Positions 33,967-45,555 of a stretch of DNA of 64,000 nucleotides are shown here, in pieces (the first letter of the stretch is position 1; every line of letters starts with the position of its first letter). A model generated the notes under the pieces. The model was not told the origin of the DNA and ran no database searches. It worked only from the letters and a program-made list of their open reading frames with translations. Source of the DNA: Petaurus breviceps papuanus (Eukaryota; Chordata; Mammalia; Diprotodontia; Petauridae). A program made the position numbers and the translations under genes. The stretch is taken from the NCBI GenBank assembly GCA_028583685.1, contig JAMXIF010000231.1:1230562-1294561 (forward strand), given 5' to 3'.

Positions 33967-34270
33967 GTTCTCAGTTCAGTCTGAATTCAGATTGAGGCAT
34001 ACTATTTTCACTTTTTTGTTTTTGATTTTTTCGTGGTTTTTTAAAACTTTATCTCTTCTTTCACAACATGACTAATAAGGAAATATGTTTTACATGATTG
34101 CACATACATAAACTATATCTGAATGCTTTCTTTCTTGGGGAGGAGAGAGAGAGAGGGAGAAAATCTCAAAACTCAAAAAAAAAGATATTGTCTTTGCATG
34201 TAATTGGAAAAAAATATAATGCTATTAAAAATATGGAACAAAAAGGGAAAAAAAAGATAAATTGGAAGAA
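33967..34270 (+). repeat. L1 LINE 3' end (inner, plus strand)
   Basis: GAATTCAGATTGAGGCATAC, TCTTTCACAACATGACTAAT, ATGATTGCACATACATAAAC, GAGAGGGAGAAAATCTCAAA and CATGTAATTGGAAAAAAATA are the sense L1 3' end running into an A-rich tail. It lies between the two parts of a minus-strand L1, which suggests nested insertion. Confidence 0.8.
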
Positions 34271-34287
34271 AAGAAATAAGCAGACTT

Positions 34288-34720
34288 CATCGGGTCTTCC
34301 TCTGGAGACAGATAGCATTCTTTGCCTTGAGTCTCTTGGGATTGTCTTAGATCTTTGCATTGCTGAGAAGATCGAAGTCATTCACAGTTGACTATTGCTA
34401 CAATGCTGCTGTCGCTGTGACAGCAGCACTCTCCTGGTTCTGCTTGCTTCACTCAGCCTCAGTTCATGGAAGTCTTTCCAGATTTTTCTGAGAGCATCTT
34501 GCCCGTTGTTTCTTATAGCACACTAGCATTCCATCACCATCCTGTGCCATGGCTTGTTCAGCCATTCTCCAGTGTGTGGGCATCCCCTCGATTTCCAGTT
34601 CTTGGCCCCCACAAAAATTGCTGCTAGAAATATTTTTGTCCTTTTCCTTTTCTTTTGATGTCTTTGTGATACAGACCTGATCGTCGGATTGTTGGATCAA
34701 AGGGTATGCACAGCTTTGTG
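34288..34720 (-). repeat. L1 LINE ORF2 C-terminal region (outer, minus strand)
   Basis: GTCTTCCTCTGGAGACAGAT, AGTCATTCACAGTTGACTAT, CTGGTTCTGCTTGCTTCACT, GCACACTAGCATTCCATCAC and TGTTGGATCAAAGGGTATGC are antisense to the end of marsupial L1 ORF2. The minus-strand frame at 34464-34700 is the decayed ORF2 tail (ELEIEGMPTHWRMAEQ; family form LEIEGMPINWGMAEQ). Confidence 0.88.
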
Positions 34721-35324
34721 TTTACTCCTTACACATTTTGTTGCCACACATGTCAGTGTGTGCACATGTGTGTATGTGTGCAGCTCGCCTCCTTCCTTGA
34801 CCCTTTCCCTGTGATGTTATATGGGACATCACTGGTCCTCCAGAGTTGGGTCAGTCCTGTGTCTGCTTTGGTTCCAGTGCCTGATAGGCAGTGGGTGCCT
34901 AATTAATGCCCGTTACTTTCTGCTGACTAGCCCAGCCTCCCAGGGCTGCTGTCCTGAGTGGATCAATCTGTCTGTGTCCCATTGCCGCCACTGCCGAGCT
35001 CCTGAGATGCCCAGGACTTGTGTGGGTTCTTTCACGCTCCCCCTCTTTGCTGCAGTTACTGTTTCTTTTCTGTCGACTCTTGTGGCTCTCCACAGGGGTC
35101 ATCAGATTGTCTGCATGAGGTGAGCGTCTCAGGGCCCGTTGGCCTCTGTTTATTCCCTTGATATATCTTCCTTGTCTTGTCTGTAGCTCGAGCTCTTCTA
35201 GCCCTGTATTAAGGGGTAGTGATGGGGAGGGTGGACATCCTCTCTTTATCCCTAGTCTGATTGGAAAGGCCTCCTCCCTTTCTCTGTTACATGTCGTGTT
35301 GGCTCTGGGCTTTGGATAGAAGAT
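34721..35324. other. Unassigned intronic DNA
   Basis: Short L2-like scrap at 34885-34905 (GGCAGTGGGTGCCTAATTAA). Otherwise unassigned. Confidence 0.4.
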
Positions 35325-35567
35325 TTCTGGTCATGTCCATCTCTTTGTGACCCTGCAGATCACTGCATTCCACTGCTGCCCATGGGGTTTTCTTGGCAAG
35401 AATACTGGAGTGGTTTGTCATTTCTTTCTCTGGTGGATTGAGACCAACAGGGTTAAATGACTTGCTGAAGGTCACACAGCTAGAAAGTGTCTGAGACTGG
35501 ATTTGAAATCAGGTCTTCCTGACTCCAGGTTGAGTGCTCGTGTCTACTGAACCACCTAGCTGCCTCC
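35325..35567 (-). repeat. MAR1-like SINE, near full length
   Basis: CATCTCTTTGTGACCCTGCA, CATGGGGTTTTCTTGGCAAG, AATACTGGAGTGGTTTGTCA, GTCACACAGCTAG, CTTCCTGACTCCAGG and ACCACCTAGCTGCCTC in this order are the reverse complement of a marsupial MAR1-type SINE, 5' head at right. Confidence 0.92.
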
Positions 35568-36429
35568 TTACTCCACTGAGGAAAGGTCCATTCATTCCTA
35601 TGCTGTCTTGTGTTTTCAGTCGCTGACCTGAATTGTTAGAGACGCTCCTTCTACCTGGGAAGTCGTGAATCCAGTCCTTTGTGTTTCCTTACTTAGGGTT
35701 ATGTTTTTGCGCTTCTCGGCAGAATCCAGACTCTGAGGACAGGGATGGCATGATGATGTGGCTCTGTCCTTCGGTCCAAACACTGAGTGTGGTCCCTAAC
35801 AGATGTCCAGGGTCATGGCTGAATTCCACTATGTGGAGTTTTGCAGAGGAAGCAGGTGACCAGTGGCCTGGAGCACTCACTCTCTTTTTGGGTTCTGGCC
35901 CTCCAGGGATGGGCTGCAGGAGTGCAGAGCAGAGGGTGAAGTCCAAATGGCTCTGGCCTGAGCCCTGACAGGAGTCCTGAGGCTCTTCCCTCTCCTGCTA
36001 GTGCATCACCACAGCTTTCTTAGTGATTGAATGACCCAGGGTCCCTGGGAGGGATGGCACGGCTGCCCTGGCTGGGCACCCAAGGTTTCCACCTGGCCCG
36101 TCTGCCCCCCAGCCTAGGTGGCCACAGACAGATGAGCGGAGATGGCCCAGGGATCAGGTACTTTGGTCAGTCCTCCCCGGAACATCCCTGCCTTCCTGTG
36201 CTTGGACACAGGGAGGAGAAGGAAACAGAGCTAGATAGAGCAGGGCAGGGGGAGGGAAAGACTGGGAGGGGACGCCCCATTTCACTGCTGGTGAGATGCT
36301 GTTTTCTGGATCACCGCACTGGCAAGGTCCTGGTGCTGGATGCCAAGAGAAGAACGAGGTGGGCAGCTATTGGCCTGTAAACCCTTCCTGATGCTCAGAG
36401 CCCATGGAGATCGTGCCATCCAGCCCATG
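35568..36429. other. Unassigned intronic DNA
   Basis: No exon or confident repeat is recognised. Confidence 0.4.
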
Positions 36430-36485
36430 TGCATTTAGTAGGCACCTCCTGTGAGCCGTGCATTGTGTTGACTCTGAGGATTGTA
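36430..36485 (-). repeat. L2 3' end fragment
   Basis: GCATTTAGTAGGCACCTCCT, GTGAGCCGTGCATTGTGTTG. Confidence 0.55.
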
Positions 36486-36544
36486 GGGTGGAGAGGCCCC
36501 TCACATTTCACATGCTAGGATTGGCAAACCTCTCTTCTCATGGA

Positions 36545-36660
36545 ATATGCACAGAGTAATGCCTCTCATTTTGCAGATGAGTCTCAGAGAGGTGATGTGA
36601 TGCCCAGGGTCACACAGTCAGTCTGGGCTGGAGGCAGGATTTGAACTCTGCTCCTTGGGT
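36545..36660 (-). repeat. MIR-type SINE remnant
   Basis: TCATTTTGCAGATGAGTCTC, GCCCAGGGTCACACAGTCAG and GGAGGCAGGATTTGAACTCT are antisense MIR. Confidence 0.85.
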
Positions 36661-37734
36661 CTCCAGGCCCAGCTGTATCTCTGGGCCCTTGAGCAAGTCT
36701 AAGCAGATGTTCCCACATATCCATGGGCAGATCGTCTGCCACATTCACCAGAGGGCTGCAGTGCAGTAGACTTCATGTTCCACTGAGCAGTTTTCCGGGG
36801 GCTGCTGGGACGCTACCCTGGCTTCTCTGCTTCAGCCTGGGTCACCAGAGAGGCGCCACCAAGGTCCTGCCGGGGTGTCAGACCTCCCCTGCCCACCGTG
36901 GTCAGACATTTCTTTCTAAAAAGTGGTTCCTGAAGCTGTGGTGTCCACTGGCAAAGAGACTGTGTTCCAGCTAGGGGGGAGCAGTGAAATATTAGGGGGC
37001 TCAAGTGAGAAGCATTTGGCAAACTTGAAAATGCACCACCAATGTCAGGGACGTTTATCTGCAGAACTCGAGCCCTCGGAGGGAGGGAGGAGCCCAAGGG
37101 TGAGGCACAGACCGCCTTTCCCAAGGCTGCTTGATGGTGACCCCTCTGGGAGGGGTTCAGCTTGTTGGGAGCAGCCAAGGTGTGCACAAGGCTCACTGAC
37201 CAGCATGGTCAGTGCCCCTGGGAGTCAGTCTCAAAAGAAGACAGAGAAGCATGGTCAGCTCCAGCAGCTGACAGCTGTGTCGTGGCCAGAGGCGCTCTCT
37301 GGGCGGAGGTCACCTTAGCGCTCATCAATCAGAGATTCGATCCTAAGCTCAGTGTGAAGCCCTCTCACACCCTAAGTGGGTCTATTCTACAGGGCCCCCC
37401 AAAGCGGTCGAAGACCTCCGGGGGCCACCTCCAGAGATGCCCCAGTGTGGTCTTGGTGGGGGCGGGTGATAGGTCTGTGTGCCTGTGTGAGGCTGGGAGT
37501 GGGTCTGTAGGTCTTGGAAGCCCGGAGCCTAGGCCCAGCCAAGCCTGGTGGTGCCTGGAATCCCCCTGCGCCTGCTCTCTGGGTCAGCCTCCTCCCCACA
37601 TTGACACACCCACTTCCTTGTTTGTCTGGTGTTGTCATTGGACGTGTTGTGAAATGGGCTGAGGGGGCTGTCCGGTCTGGTTTTGGGTACCTGGTCACAG
37701 ACCCTCTCTTCAGGAGGGGAGTGACTCATCAGCC
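36661..37734. other. Unassigned intronic DNA
   Basis: No recognisable repeat or exon, though several overlapping frames are open. 36980-37050 (GAAGCATTTGGCAAACTTG) is slightly AT-richer. Confidence 0.4.
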
Positions 37735-37880
37735 AAGAGATTTAGAGCCAGAAGGGACCAGAGGCCGTCAGGGTCAGCCCTTCGTTTTACAGACAAGGAA
37801 ACCGTGGGCCAGGGAAGTCGCCATCATTCATGAGTGGCAGAGCCTAGAGTCAAACCTGGGTCCTCATCTCCAGGTCTTTC
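37735..37880 (-). repeat. MIR-type SINE remnant
   Basis: GAGATTTAGAGCCAGAAGGG, TTCGTTTTACAGACAAGGAA and GAGTCAAACCTGGGTCCTC are antisense MIR-family text. Confidence 0.75.
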
Positions 37881-38165
37881 TCCATTCTTTCTTTTGTGAC
37901 ATGTCTAACCAGGCCCTACGGCTTAGCAGTCAGATGGCTGGCCCCTCTGTCTGTGTGGCTGTGGCCGGCGCCCTTTGCCTCTCAGGTCCCCAGGCGGGTG
38001 ATGGGGAGACTCTCCACACTTGGAGGTCCCTGCCCCAGGGTAACCCCTCCTGGGTTGGCTCGAGCCCTACAAGCTGCTCCATCCCCCCAGCTTGCCACAC
38101 AGGTAAATGGCCTCTCAGCCTCACCTGGAATTGGGCAGACGCTTGCTTCTGCCTGTGGGATTTGA

Positions 38166-38330
<165 letters not shown>

Positions 38331-38334
<4 letters not shown>

Positions 38335-38590
38335 AAACAGCCCATCTCGTGCCCCCTGCCCCTCCCTGCCCTGCACTGCCCAGGATGGGGCCATCTGTGG
38401 GTGATAAACAGCCCATCTCGCGCCCCCTGCCCCTCCCTGCCCTGCACTGTCCAGGATGGGGCCGTCTGTGGGTGAGAAACAGCCCATCTCGCACCCCCTG
38501 CATGGCCCAGGATGGGGCCGTCTGTGGGTGAGAAATAGCCCATCTCGCGCCCCCTGCCCTGCACTGCCCAGGATGGGGCCACCTGTGGGG
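38331..38590. repeat. 71-bp tandem repeat abutting the HDAC4 splice donor
   Basis: Four units start at 38331, 38402, 38473 and 38529 (TGAGAAACAGCCCATCTCG or a variant; the last spacing is 56 bp). Each unit ends CAGGATGGGGCC, then CTGTGGGTGAG or similar. The first unit starts within the donor region (GTAAGTGAGAAACAG), so the intron side of the donor itself is part of the repeat. Confidence 0.95.
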
Positions 38591-39080
38591 TTCCTGGGGC
38601 AGGTGCTCAGTCAGACCTTTGTGACTGGGAGGGACAGTTGGGGCAGTGAGGACAGGTGCGGGTCGGGGCGGTGGGGGGAGGGCCATGCCTTGTGTATTTT
38701 TTAATCTTCGTGTCCTTGAGATAAGACACTTGTTCTTGTGAAAAGGAGGCTCTGAGGAGACAGGTGTGTGATGACCTTGCCCAGGAGGACTTTGGGTCCT
38801 AGGCGGGTGCAGTGGAGCCCCGGCTCCCTGACTCTGAGACTAGAGTTCTTCCCAGTAGACCAAAGGGCTCCTGTGACCAAGGCATGCCAGGAGCGCTCTC
38901 TCCTCCTCCTCCCCCCCATCATCCCCCAAGAAAGAATGGCTGAGGGGACGTGGGCACTCAGCCTTTCCCTGGTGGGCTCTTGGCTGTGGCTGCTGCTGTA
39001 AAGTGAGAAAGTTAGACTTGGGGCCCCCTTAAAGCTCTTCTTGGTCATTGTGGCTATGGGGGTTAAGCAGAAAACACAGG

Positions 39081-39480
39081 CCCCCTCCAGCGTGCCGTGT
39101 GTGTGCACGTGTGCGTGTGTGTGCGCACGTGTGGGAACCCACTGTCCTTGCCCCCAGGCTGGGCACTCTGAGGCCGGTGCTGCCATGCCCTGGTTGGGCC
39201 GGGTGGGCTGGTTGGGGGGGTCGTGGTCCATGCCCTTCCACTCTGGGGGTCAGAGCTTGTCGTCTTCCGGACCGAGCCCCTCCAGCGTGCCGTGTGTGTG
39301 TGCGTGCGGGAGCCCACTGTTCTTGCCCCAGGCTGGGCACTGTGTGAGGCCAGTGCCTCCACGATCCCTGGCTGGGTGGGGTGGGCCGGCTGGGGGGGGG
39401 TCCTGGTCTAGGGTCATCGTAGTTCATGCCCTCCCACTCTGGGGGTCAGAGCTTGCCATCTTCCTGACTGAGCCCCTCCA
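39081..39480. repeat. About 195-bp tandem duplication
   Basis: Units start at 39081 and 39276 with CCCCTCCAGCGTGCCGTGTG and share AGGCTGGGCACT, a GGGTGGGCTGG-like stretch and CACTCTGGGGGTCAGAGCTT; a third start, GCCCCTCCA, occurs at 39472. A TGTGCG tract sits in each unit. Confidence 0.92.
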
Positions 39481-41369
39481 TGGTCTGCCACATGCCCAGG
39501 CTTTGTAGATTCTCTTCACAATCATCATTTTAGCAACCAACTGACTGTTTTAGTTCATTTCAGGGCAGTCTCAGCATTAGCTGAGCTCCTCCTATGTGCC
39601 AGGCCCCATGCTGGCCAGGCAGTGCTAGTGGCTTCTTGCCCTCTGTGCCCTCCTGGCTCATGGCACAGGCCGAGGCCTCTGACTTCAAAGGGCCTTGGAC
39701 CCAGAGCCGTGCTTCCTTGGATGCCTTGTTCCCTCTCTCCCTCTTCATCCCCCCTTTAAAGTAAAGAGGAAGAAGTCAGTGGGAGCTTTTGGCCTGCTGA
39801 GATCCCGCCTGGTAAGAGCTCTCAGGTGGCATCCCTGGTCTGCAGGCCAGGACTGCTGAGGGTCCCTCAGGGATCTCTCTGGAGGTCAGTGTGGACACGC
39901 CTGTACTCCCCATCCTGGCATCAGGCTCTGGTTCCGCTCTCTCCAGAAGCTTACCTTTGTTGGGAGGCTTTCAAAAGTGGGGTTTTGGCGGGTGCTGAGA
40001 GCTTTCTTTGCCTGAGGGGGTGAGGGGAAGGGGGCTCTGAATAGGCCCGTGCAGGAGGTGCTCAGAGCATCATGGGCCATGACAGGCATCACATCTCTAG
40101 ACGCGCATTTTGGAGTGTTCTTCACCGATGGATTCTGCTCTGGGTGTAGGCACCACTGCTGTGGTTGTAGCTGCGTCCCACGGTGCCCTTGGCCACTTCT
40201 GAGCCTGCAGCTGGGGAAATCAGAGACTGTGCTGAGGCAGAAGTGCCTCCCTGCCTTCAGGGAGCTTACGATCTAATCGGGGAGACGGGGTAAATAGGAA
40301 GTATTCTGCAGTCTTTATCATCCGTGGAACAAGCCAGCACGTCTGCTCTGCCTTTGCCCGAGTCGCTGGCAGGCGTCTTCAGCAGCAGGGAGAAGAGCTG
40401 GCGTTCGAGGCTCTCCATGGAGACCCCATCCTTTGCGTTCCTCCCTTGGAGAGCCAGACACACCACTGGCCTGTCCTCAGCCCCCTTCTTCCCACCTTTC
40501 TGCGCATCGCCTTGGCGATGCCCAGGCCCAGGAGTGTTCTCTGAATCTGCCCACCTGTAACCTTCCAGGAAGGGGGAGAGGCCCTTCTTCCTGGGCTTGT
40601 TGTGGATGAGGCCAGACTGGCACGTTGAAGATGGGCCTTGGGTGTTTTCCCAGGAAGCAAAGTCAGGTTAATAGCTCCCTGGTGGACAGTTTCCATTCTC
40701 TTCCCTTTCTGGAAAACCCAAGGCTCCTTTTCCTTCCCTTTACAGATGAGAGGCCCGGCCTAATGGATCAGTAGCTTGGCACCTCGCCGTTATAATGAGC
40801 CCTGTCATTGAAGGGGGTAGACGCTGGTGAGGTGAGAAGGCCACCCCACAGGGATGAGCAGGCAGCCCGGCCCCTCTGTGGCGTGTCTGTCCCTGGGCAC
40901 GAGCCCCTCTGGGGGCGTGGCTGCAGAGTCCAGTCCCAGGCGGTGGTGCTGACATGCCCATCATACTGCGGTCATGTCATTACATGTGTATTACATCTAC
41001 ATGTGTTACATGCATGAGATTCAGCCCGTGACTGTCCCGCGGCTTTTCGGCTGCCCCCACTTCAGTCACTCACCTTTTTCCTCTCATTTGCCCATAATTA
41101 GTATGTTCTGATTTGTGTTACTTAGTAAAGGTCTTTGCCTGCTTCCTTATGTTTCTCCTGCCTGTTCTCCTGTGCCATTATGCTGATGCACCTCGGCTGC
41201 TTCTGGCCTCCTCTCTTGCAGGGCATTCGGCTGGCTTCCAGGTCGCCTCCCTGCCCCCCATCACAGCACTGCCTGTGTGGTGCCCTGGGTGCACACCACT
41301 GCATTTCTCAGGAATCCCAGGAAGCTGTACAGAAGACAAGGACCTTCACTGGTTGTTAAAACCAGGTCT
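39481..41369. other. Unassigned intronic DNA with small L2 scraps
   Basis: An antisense L2 piece lies at 39575-39620 (AGCTCCTCCTATGTGCCAGG). 40970-41015 has an ACATGTGTATTACATC run and 41090-41130 is AT-rich (CCATAATTAGTATGTTC). No exon is recognised. Confidence 0.4.
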
Positions 41370-41425
41370 GCACACAGTTATTAAGCACCTACTGTGTGCC
41401 CATCTCTATGCCAAGAGCTTACATC
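41370..41425 (-). repeat. L2 3' end fragment
   Basis: CAGTTATTAAGCACCTACTG then TGTGCCCATCTCTATGCC. Confidence 0.65.
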
Positions 41426-41839
41426 TAGAGCCCATTGACTCTCGTCGATTGGCCAGCCCCATGTCCCAGGCCGAGCCCTATATGGTTATTGTTTGGCCCT
41501 GATGGTTCAGAGTAAATGTAAACAGCCATTGTTTCTGTTTGGGCCAGAAGTCCTGAGGGTCTTCCCCTCCCAGCTGATGTTTTTGATTAGGTCAGTGCAG
41601 CCCCTCTCTGCCTCCTTTCTTACCCAGCCTTAATTACAGAAGGGTCTTTGCCTCAGTCAAACTGAGACCTGGAAAAGACCTTGGCTTGGAAGGGCCCAGG
41701 GCCCCGCTGCATCCAGACCATCTCCTGTCATCCTGATCTGTCTGGCCACTGGACCCAGGTGGCTCTGGAGGACAGAGTGAGGCTGATGCCTCACTTATGC
41801 ATTGTGGCATCACCTCCCTGATGTCCCGTCCTCATTGAG

Positions 41840-42500
41840 AATGTTTGCACAGAAAGGCAAGCGACAGTTCCTGCCCTCAAGGACCCCACAGCCCAACGGG
41901 AGAGAAAACTGTGCGAATGAAATGTGTGCGTGATCACTGGGGAGGGGGTCAGGGAGGACTTCTCCAGAAGGCAGGGTTTTACTTGCATTTGAAGAAAGCC
42001 AGGAGGAGGAGATGAGGAAGGAGATCATCCCAGGCAGGGGGCCCAGCCAGAGAAAATGCCCAGGGCCTGGAGACGGAGGATGGTCAGGAGGCCACGGTCT
42101 CTGGATGGAAGAGGACATGATGGGGAGGGAGGTGTAAGGGGTCTGGAAAGGGAGGAGGGCTTCGAAGGCCAAACAGAGCATTTTGTGTTTGAACCTGGAA
42201 GCCATAGGGAGCCACTGCAGTTTACTGAATGAGGGACTGATGTGATCACCCCTGTAATGGCTGAATGATGGACTTGAGTGGGGAGAGCTGTGAGGCAGGC
42301 AGACCCTCCAGTACCTACTGCCATGATCCAGATATGAGATGACCAGGGCCCGCACCAGGGTAGGGGACGCATCAGGGCAGAAGGTGCTGTGTTGGGGAGA
42401 CGGTGCCAAGGTTAATGGGCCCTGGTTCCATTTTGGACCTGGGGGTGGTGAGAGAGCATCAGGAGCCCAGGATGACTCCAGGTTGGGAGCCGAGGGACTG
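41840..42500 (-). repeat. Long L2-type LINE 3' region
   Basis: Antisense phrases in consensus order over about 650 bp: CAGTTCCTGCCCTCAAGGAC, GGAGGACTTCTCCAGAAGGC, TTTACTTGCATTTGAAGAAA, AGGGCTTCGAAGGCCAAACA, ATAGGGAGCCACTGCAGTTT, GGACTTGAGTGGGGAGAGCT, CCGCACCAGGGTAGGGGA and CCAGGATGACTCCAGG. It is the most complete L2 in the window; ORF2 sequence is not identified. Confidence 0.75.
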
Positions 42501-42578
42501 GGAACATGGCAGGAGGGGGTAGGAGGATGGAGGGAGGGGGCAGGAGGATGAGGGAGGGGGCAGGGGTTGGGGGGAAGA
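42501..42578. repeat. G-rich tandem repeat (GGAGGGGGCAGGAGGATG)
   Basis: Three to four imperfect units with G5 runs, directly following the L2 fragment. G-quadruplex-prone on plus. Confidence 0.8.
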
Positions 42579-43769
42579 CTGAGCATCCTGCACCCCCAAA
42601 TTCCTCCCGAGTCCTGAGGACATTTCTGCTTGGCTCCTTGTGCTGCCCCTCAGCTTGGTCAGGATATCTCCCAACAGCAGGATTGGGGGGTGGACGGTGA
42701 ATGATGCAGGCTCTGGAGGCGCAGTGGTCGCCGGGCCCCAACCCGTGGCTCTGCAGAGGGGCCCTGGGGCGCAGGCCGTGGCTGCCCCACCACCTCTGGC
42801 CCCCCAGCTGCCGGCATGCAGCTCCCTGCTTGGGTGCTGCCTCTCCCGTCACAGCACGGCCTGGCAGAGCCTCCTGGCTCTGTTTTAGGGTCCTAACTAA
42901 CCAGCTCCATCATTCTTCCTCTTCTGCTCCGATCTTTCACCCCCTCCAGGCAGAAGAGAGACACCAAGCATTCACAAATCAGGGCCTGGTCTGTAGTTGG
43001 CACTTAGTCAGGGCAGGCCCTTTGCTTGTTTTGCCCCCACCCTGTGCATTCTCAAGGACGATGTCTTGTTGGCTTGTTGTGCTGGGCCGGGTGGGGTAGA
43101 AAGGGGCACAAGAAAGGCTAGACAAAGGTGTGGGTGGAAGCATCATCATGCCCCCTGGCATCAGTAGTTTGCAAGTGCTCCTTGATGCTGTCAGCAAGAA
43201 CAGGCAGTGGCCTGAAAATGAGCAGATTCTGAGCTCGGAGGCTTTGCTTTTTCTATTAGACCTGAGAGAGAGCTGGGGGCGCTTGGGTCGCTTCCTTCCA
43301 GGCTTTCTCAGGCCTCTGGGGACTGTCCGTTAATCGTGTCCAGGCAGGCTGGCCGCTGGGACCAGCAGCCGGGGAGTGGGCAGCACCCTTTTGTCTAGGC
43401 AGCTTCCTGGTGTCTGCCTTTTTGACTTCCCAATTCGAATTCACCTTCTAACCCATGGAGCCTCAGAGTGCTAGCTCACAGCCCACTGTAACTGACAGGA
43501 AGCACCCAGGTGTGCTTGGATTTCTGACTGGAAGGTGATCTGGAGAACAGCCGCCCCAAGGGGAAGGGAAGGACTTCGGAGTTAAGGTGCCGGCCTAGCC
43601 CCTGTGTCTGGGCAGGGCTGTCAGTAGGGGCCGGGCCTGCAGATGCAGAGTCACCGTGAACCCACAGAGCAGGAAAATGCAGGGTGATGAAATCGCTTCC
43701 AAAGACAGTGGTTTCCGTTGAAAGGAGAACCCGGTGTCAGGGCTGGCCTCAGCTGGTAAAGCTCAGGGA
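42579..43769. other. Unassigned intronic DNA
   Basis: L2-like scrap at 42985-43010 (GTCTGTAGTTGGCACTTAGT). No exon is recognised. Confidence 0.4.
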
Positions 43770-43880
43770 TCTGGGCCGGCCCTCCAGCCCAACCCCTTCA
43801 GTTTCGAGATGGGGAAACAGAGTCCAAAGAGGGGAGATAAGTGCCCAAAGTGACACCACCACTAACAAGCATCTGTGGCC
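43770..43880 (-). repeat. MIR-type SINE remnant
   Basis: CCCAACCCCTTCAGTTTCGA, GATGGGGAAACAGAGTCCAA and GTGCCCAAAGTGACACCACC are antisense MIR-family text. Confidence 0.65.
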
Positions 43881-45366
43881 TCTGGCTTAATGAGGGTCCT
43901 ATCAGGACCGGCCTTCTTGCCTGTCTGGCCATCCAAACACACTTGTCACGGGAAGGCCTCTTTAAGACACCGCTGCACCCCCAGGACCGTGCTGCCAAGG
44001 CCCCACAGGAGCCTCCCTCCCGTGGCCGCCAGGGCAGGGGCACCATCCCTGTCCCCCACCCCTGCTGCATGCCCTGCCTGCGGTGGCTCCGGAAGCCCTT
44101 TGCCTGTCTCAGAAGCAGATGCCCAGACTGGTGAGGGTGATGCTTCTTGTCGGGGGCCCCGTTCCCTGGGCGGTCACTGCCACTGCAGCCCTGCTCAGAA
44201 TTGGGCTCAGGACTTTTCCCCAGACCAAGTCACAGACCCTTGCTGCATGGCCGCTGCTCCAGAGCTTCTGCCTGTCTGCCCTTCTTCCTGTCCTCTTTCT
44301 CACCTGTTCCTGTGATCTCCCTTTTCTCTACATGGGGGAAACTGTGGTTTAAGCATGTTACTGGACTTGTCCAGGCTCACACAGAAATCGAGGGCGGGAT
44401 TCAGACCTGGGCTGTAGGCCCTCATTGCAGGGGCCACCCTCAACCTGATGCCTCCCTGGCCCAGTCCTTAACATGGTGGGGCCTCCTCAGAGGGCGGAAT
44501 TCAGTGTTTGCAGGGTCTTCCTTGTCCCGAGGCCAGAAAGCTTTCTGTTTCCATTAAGGTGGCCTTCTATCAGTGCATCCACCCACACAAGCCCAGAGCC
44601 AGCACAGCCTCCCTGGCTCACCATGAGAGGGCCCAAAGGCAGACTTCACTGCCTGGATTGAGGGGGACGCTAGGGTTCTCATTGTTCTGTTGTCTGGCCT
44701 CTCAGCTGTTCTGGAGGTGAGAAGGAGGGGTGGGGGAGGGAGCCCAGTGAGTCCTGCCTGAGCCAGCACTGTGCCATGGGCAGGTGGTCCCCAAAGGGGA
44801 GCAGGCCAGCATGTAACTGGGTGGAACGCTGGACTTAACATGCCCCAGGCTTAGGGGCTTCCTGGAGTGGTCATACATTCAGAGAGGCCAAACTTGCAGC
44901 TGGCTTTTCCTGACTTCAGGTGAGCCCAGCCCTGAACACTGTGGCTCGTGGCCTGTCCCGATATTTTCAGGTCTGATCCTCTAGCCAGCCTGGGGACCTA
45001 AGGCCTGCCCCAGTCATTGTCCCCATTTTACAGATGAGGAAATGGATGTCACCATATGACAGCCACACAAGTGATCATCTGTACAGTCCTTTACAAAGGC
45101 TGGCTAGTGTCTGCCACTAATGGGCATCTCGTGGATGTGTGTGAGAGAGTCAAGTGTTACTAAGTGACTCTTTAGCAGGAGTGGTGAGTTAGGGGAGCTG
45201 TGACCCCTCTGTGCACACCTGGGGTCTTGGGTCCCCCTGGAGGGGTTGGGGGATGTGATGGAAGGGTCCAGGTTGGAGGCAGGATTAGGAGAACAGAGAC
45301 TGGCCCTAGATTTGATTCAGGAATCAAGGGGAGGCAGCTGGTGCCTCTGGGATCAGCGGGCATACC
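43881..45366. other. Unassigned intronic DNA with MIR scraps
   Basis: Antisense MIR pieces lie at 44330-44405 (GGGGGAAACTGTGG) and 45020-45060 (CCCCATTTTACAGATGAGGA). No exon is recognised. Confidence 0.4.
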
Positions 45367-45555
45367 AACGGGGCCACCTCAGGCAGGGCTCCAACGGGGC
45401 CACCTCGGGCAGGGCACCCACGGGGCCGCCTCGGGCAGGGCACCCACGGGGCTGCCTCGGGCAGGGCACCCACACGGATGCCTAGGGTGGGGCTCCAACG
45501 GGGACGCCTCAGGCGGGGCACCAGGCACCAACGGGGCCACCTCGGGCAGGGCACC
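45367..45555. repeat. 26-bp GC-rich CpG-bearing minisatellite
   Basis: Seven units of AACGGGGCCACCTCGGGCAG plus GGCACC, with a 7-bp insertion in the sixth. A 26-bp period shifts frame each unit, so the Gly/Arg/Pro frames across it are artefacts. Confidence 0.95.

Noticed and set aside
33765-34720. Twin-primed single L1 insertion
   Set aside because: Twin priming leaves the poly-A piece at one outer edge with the inverted piece upstream; here the A-rich tail lies in the middle.
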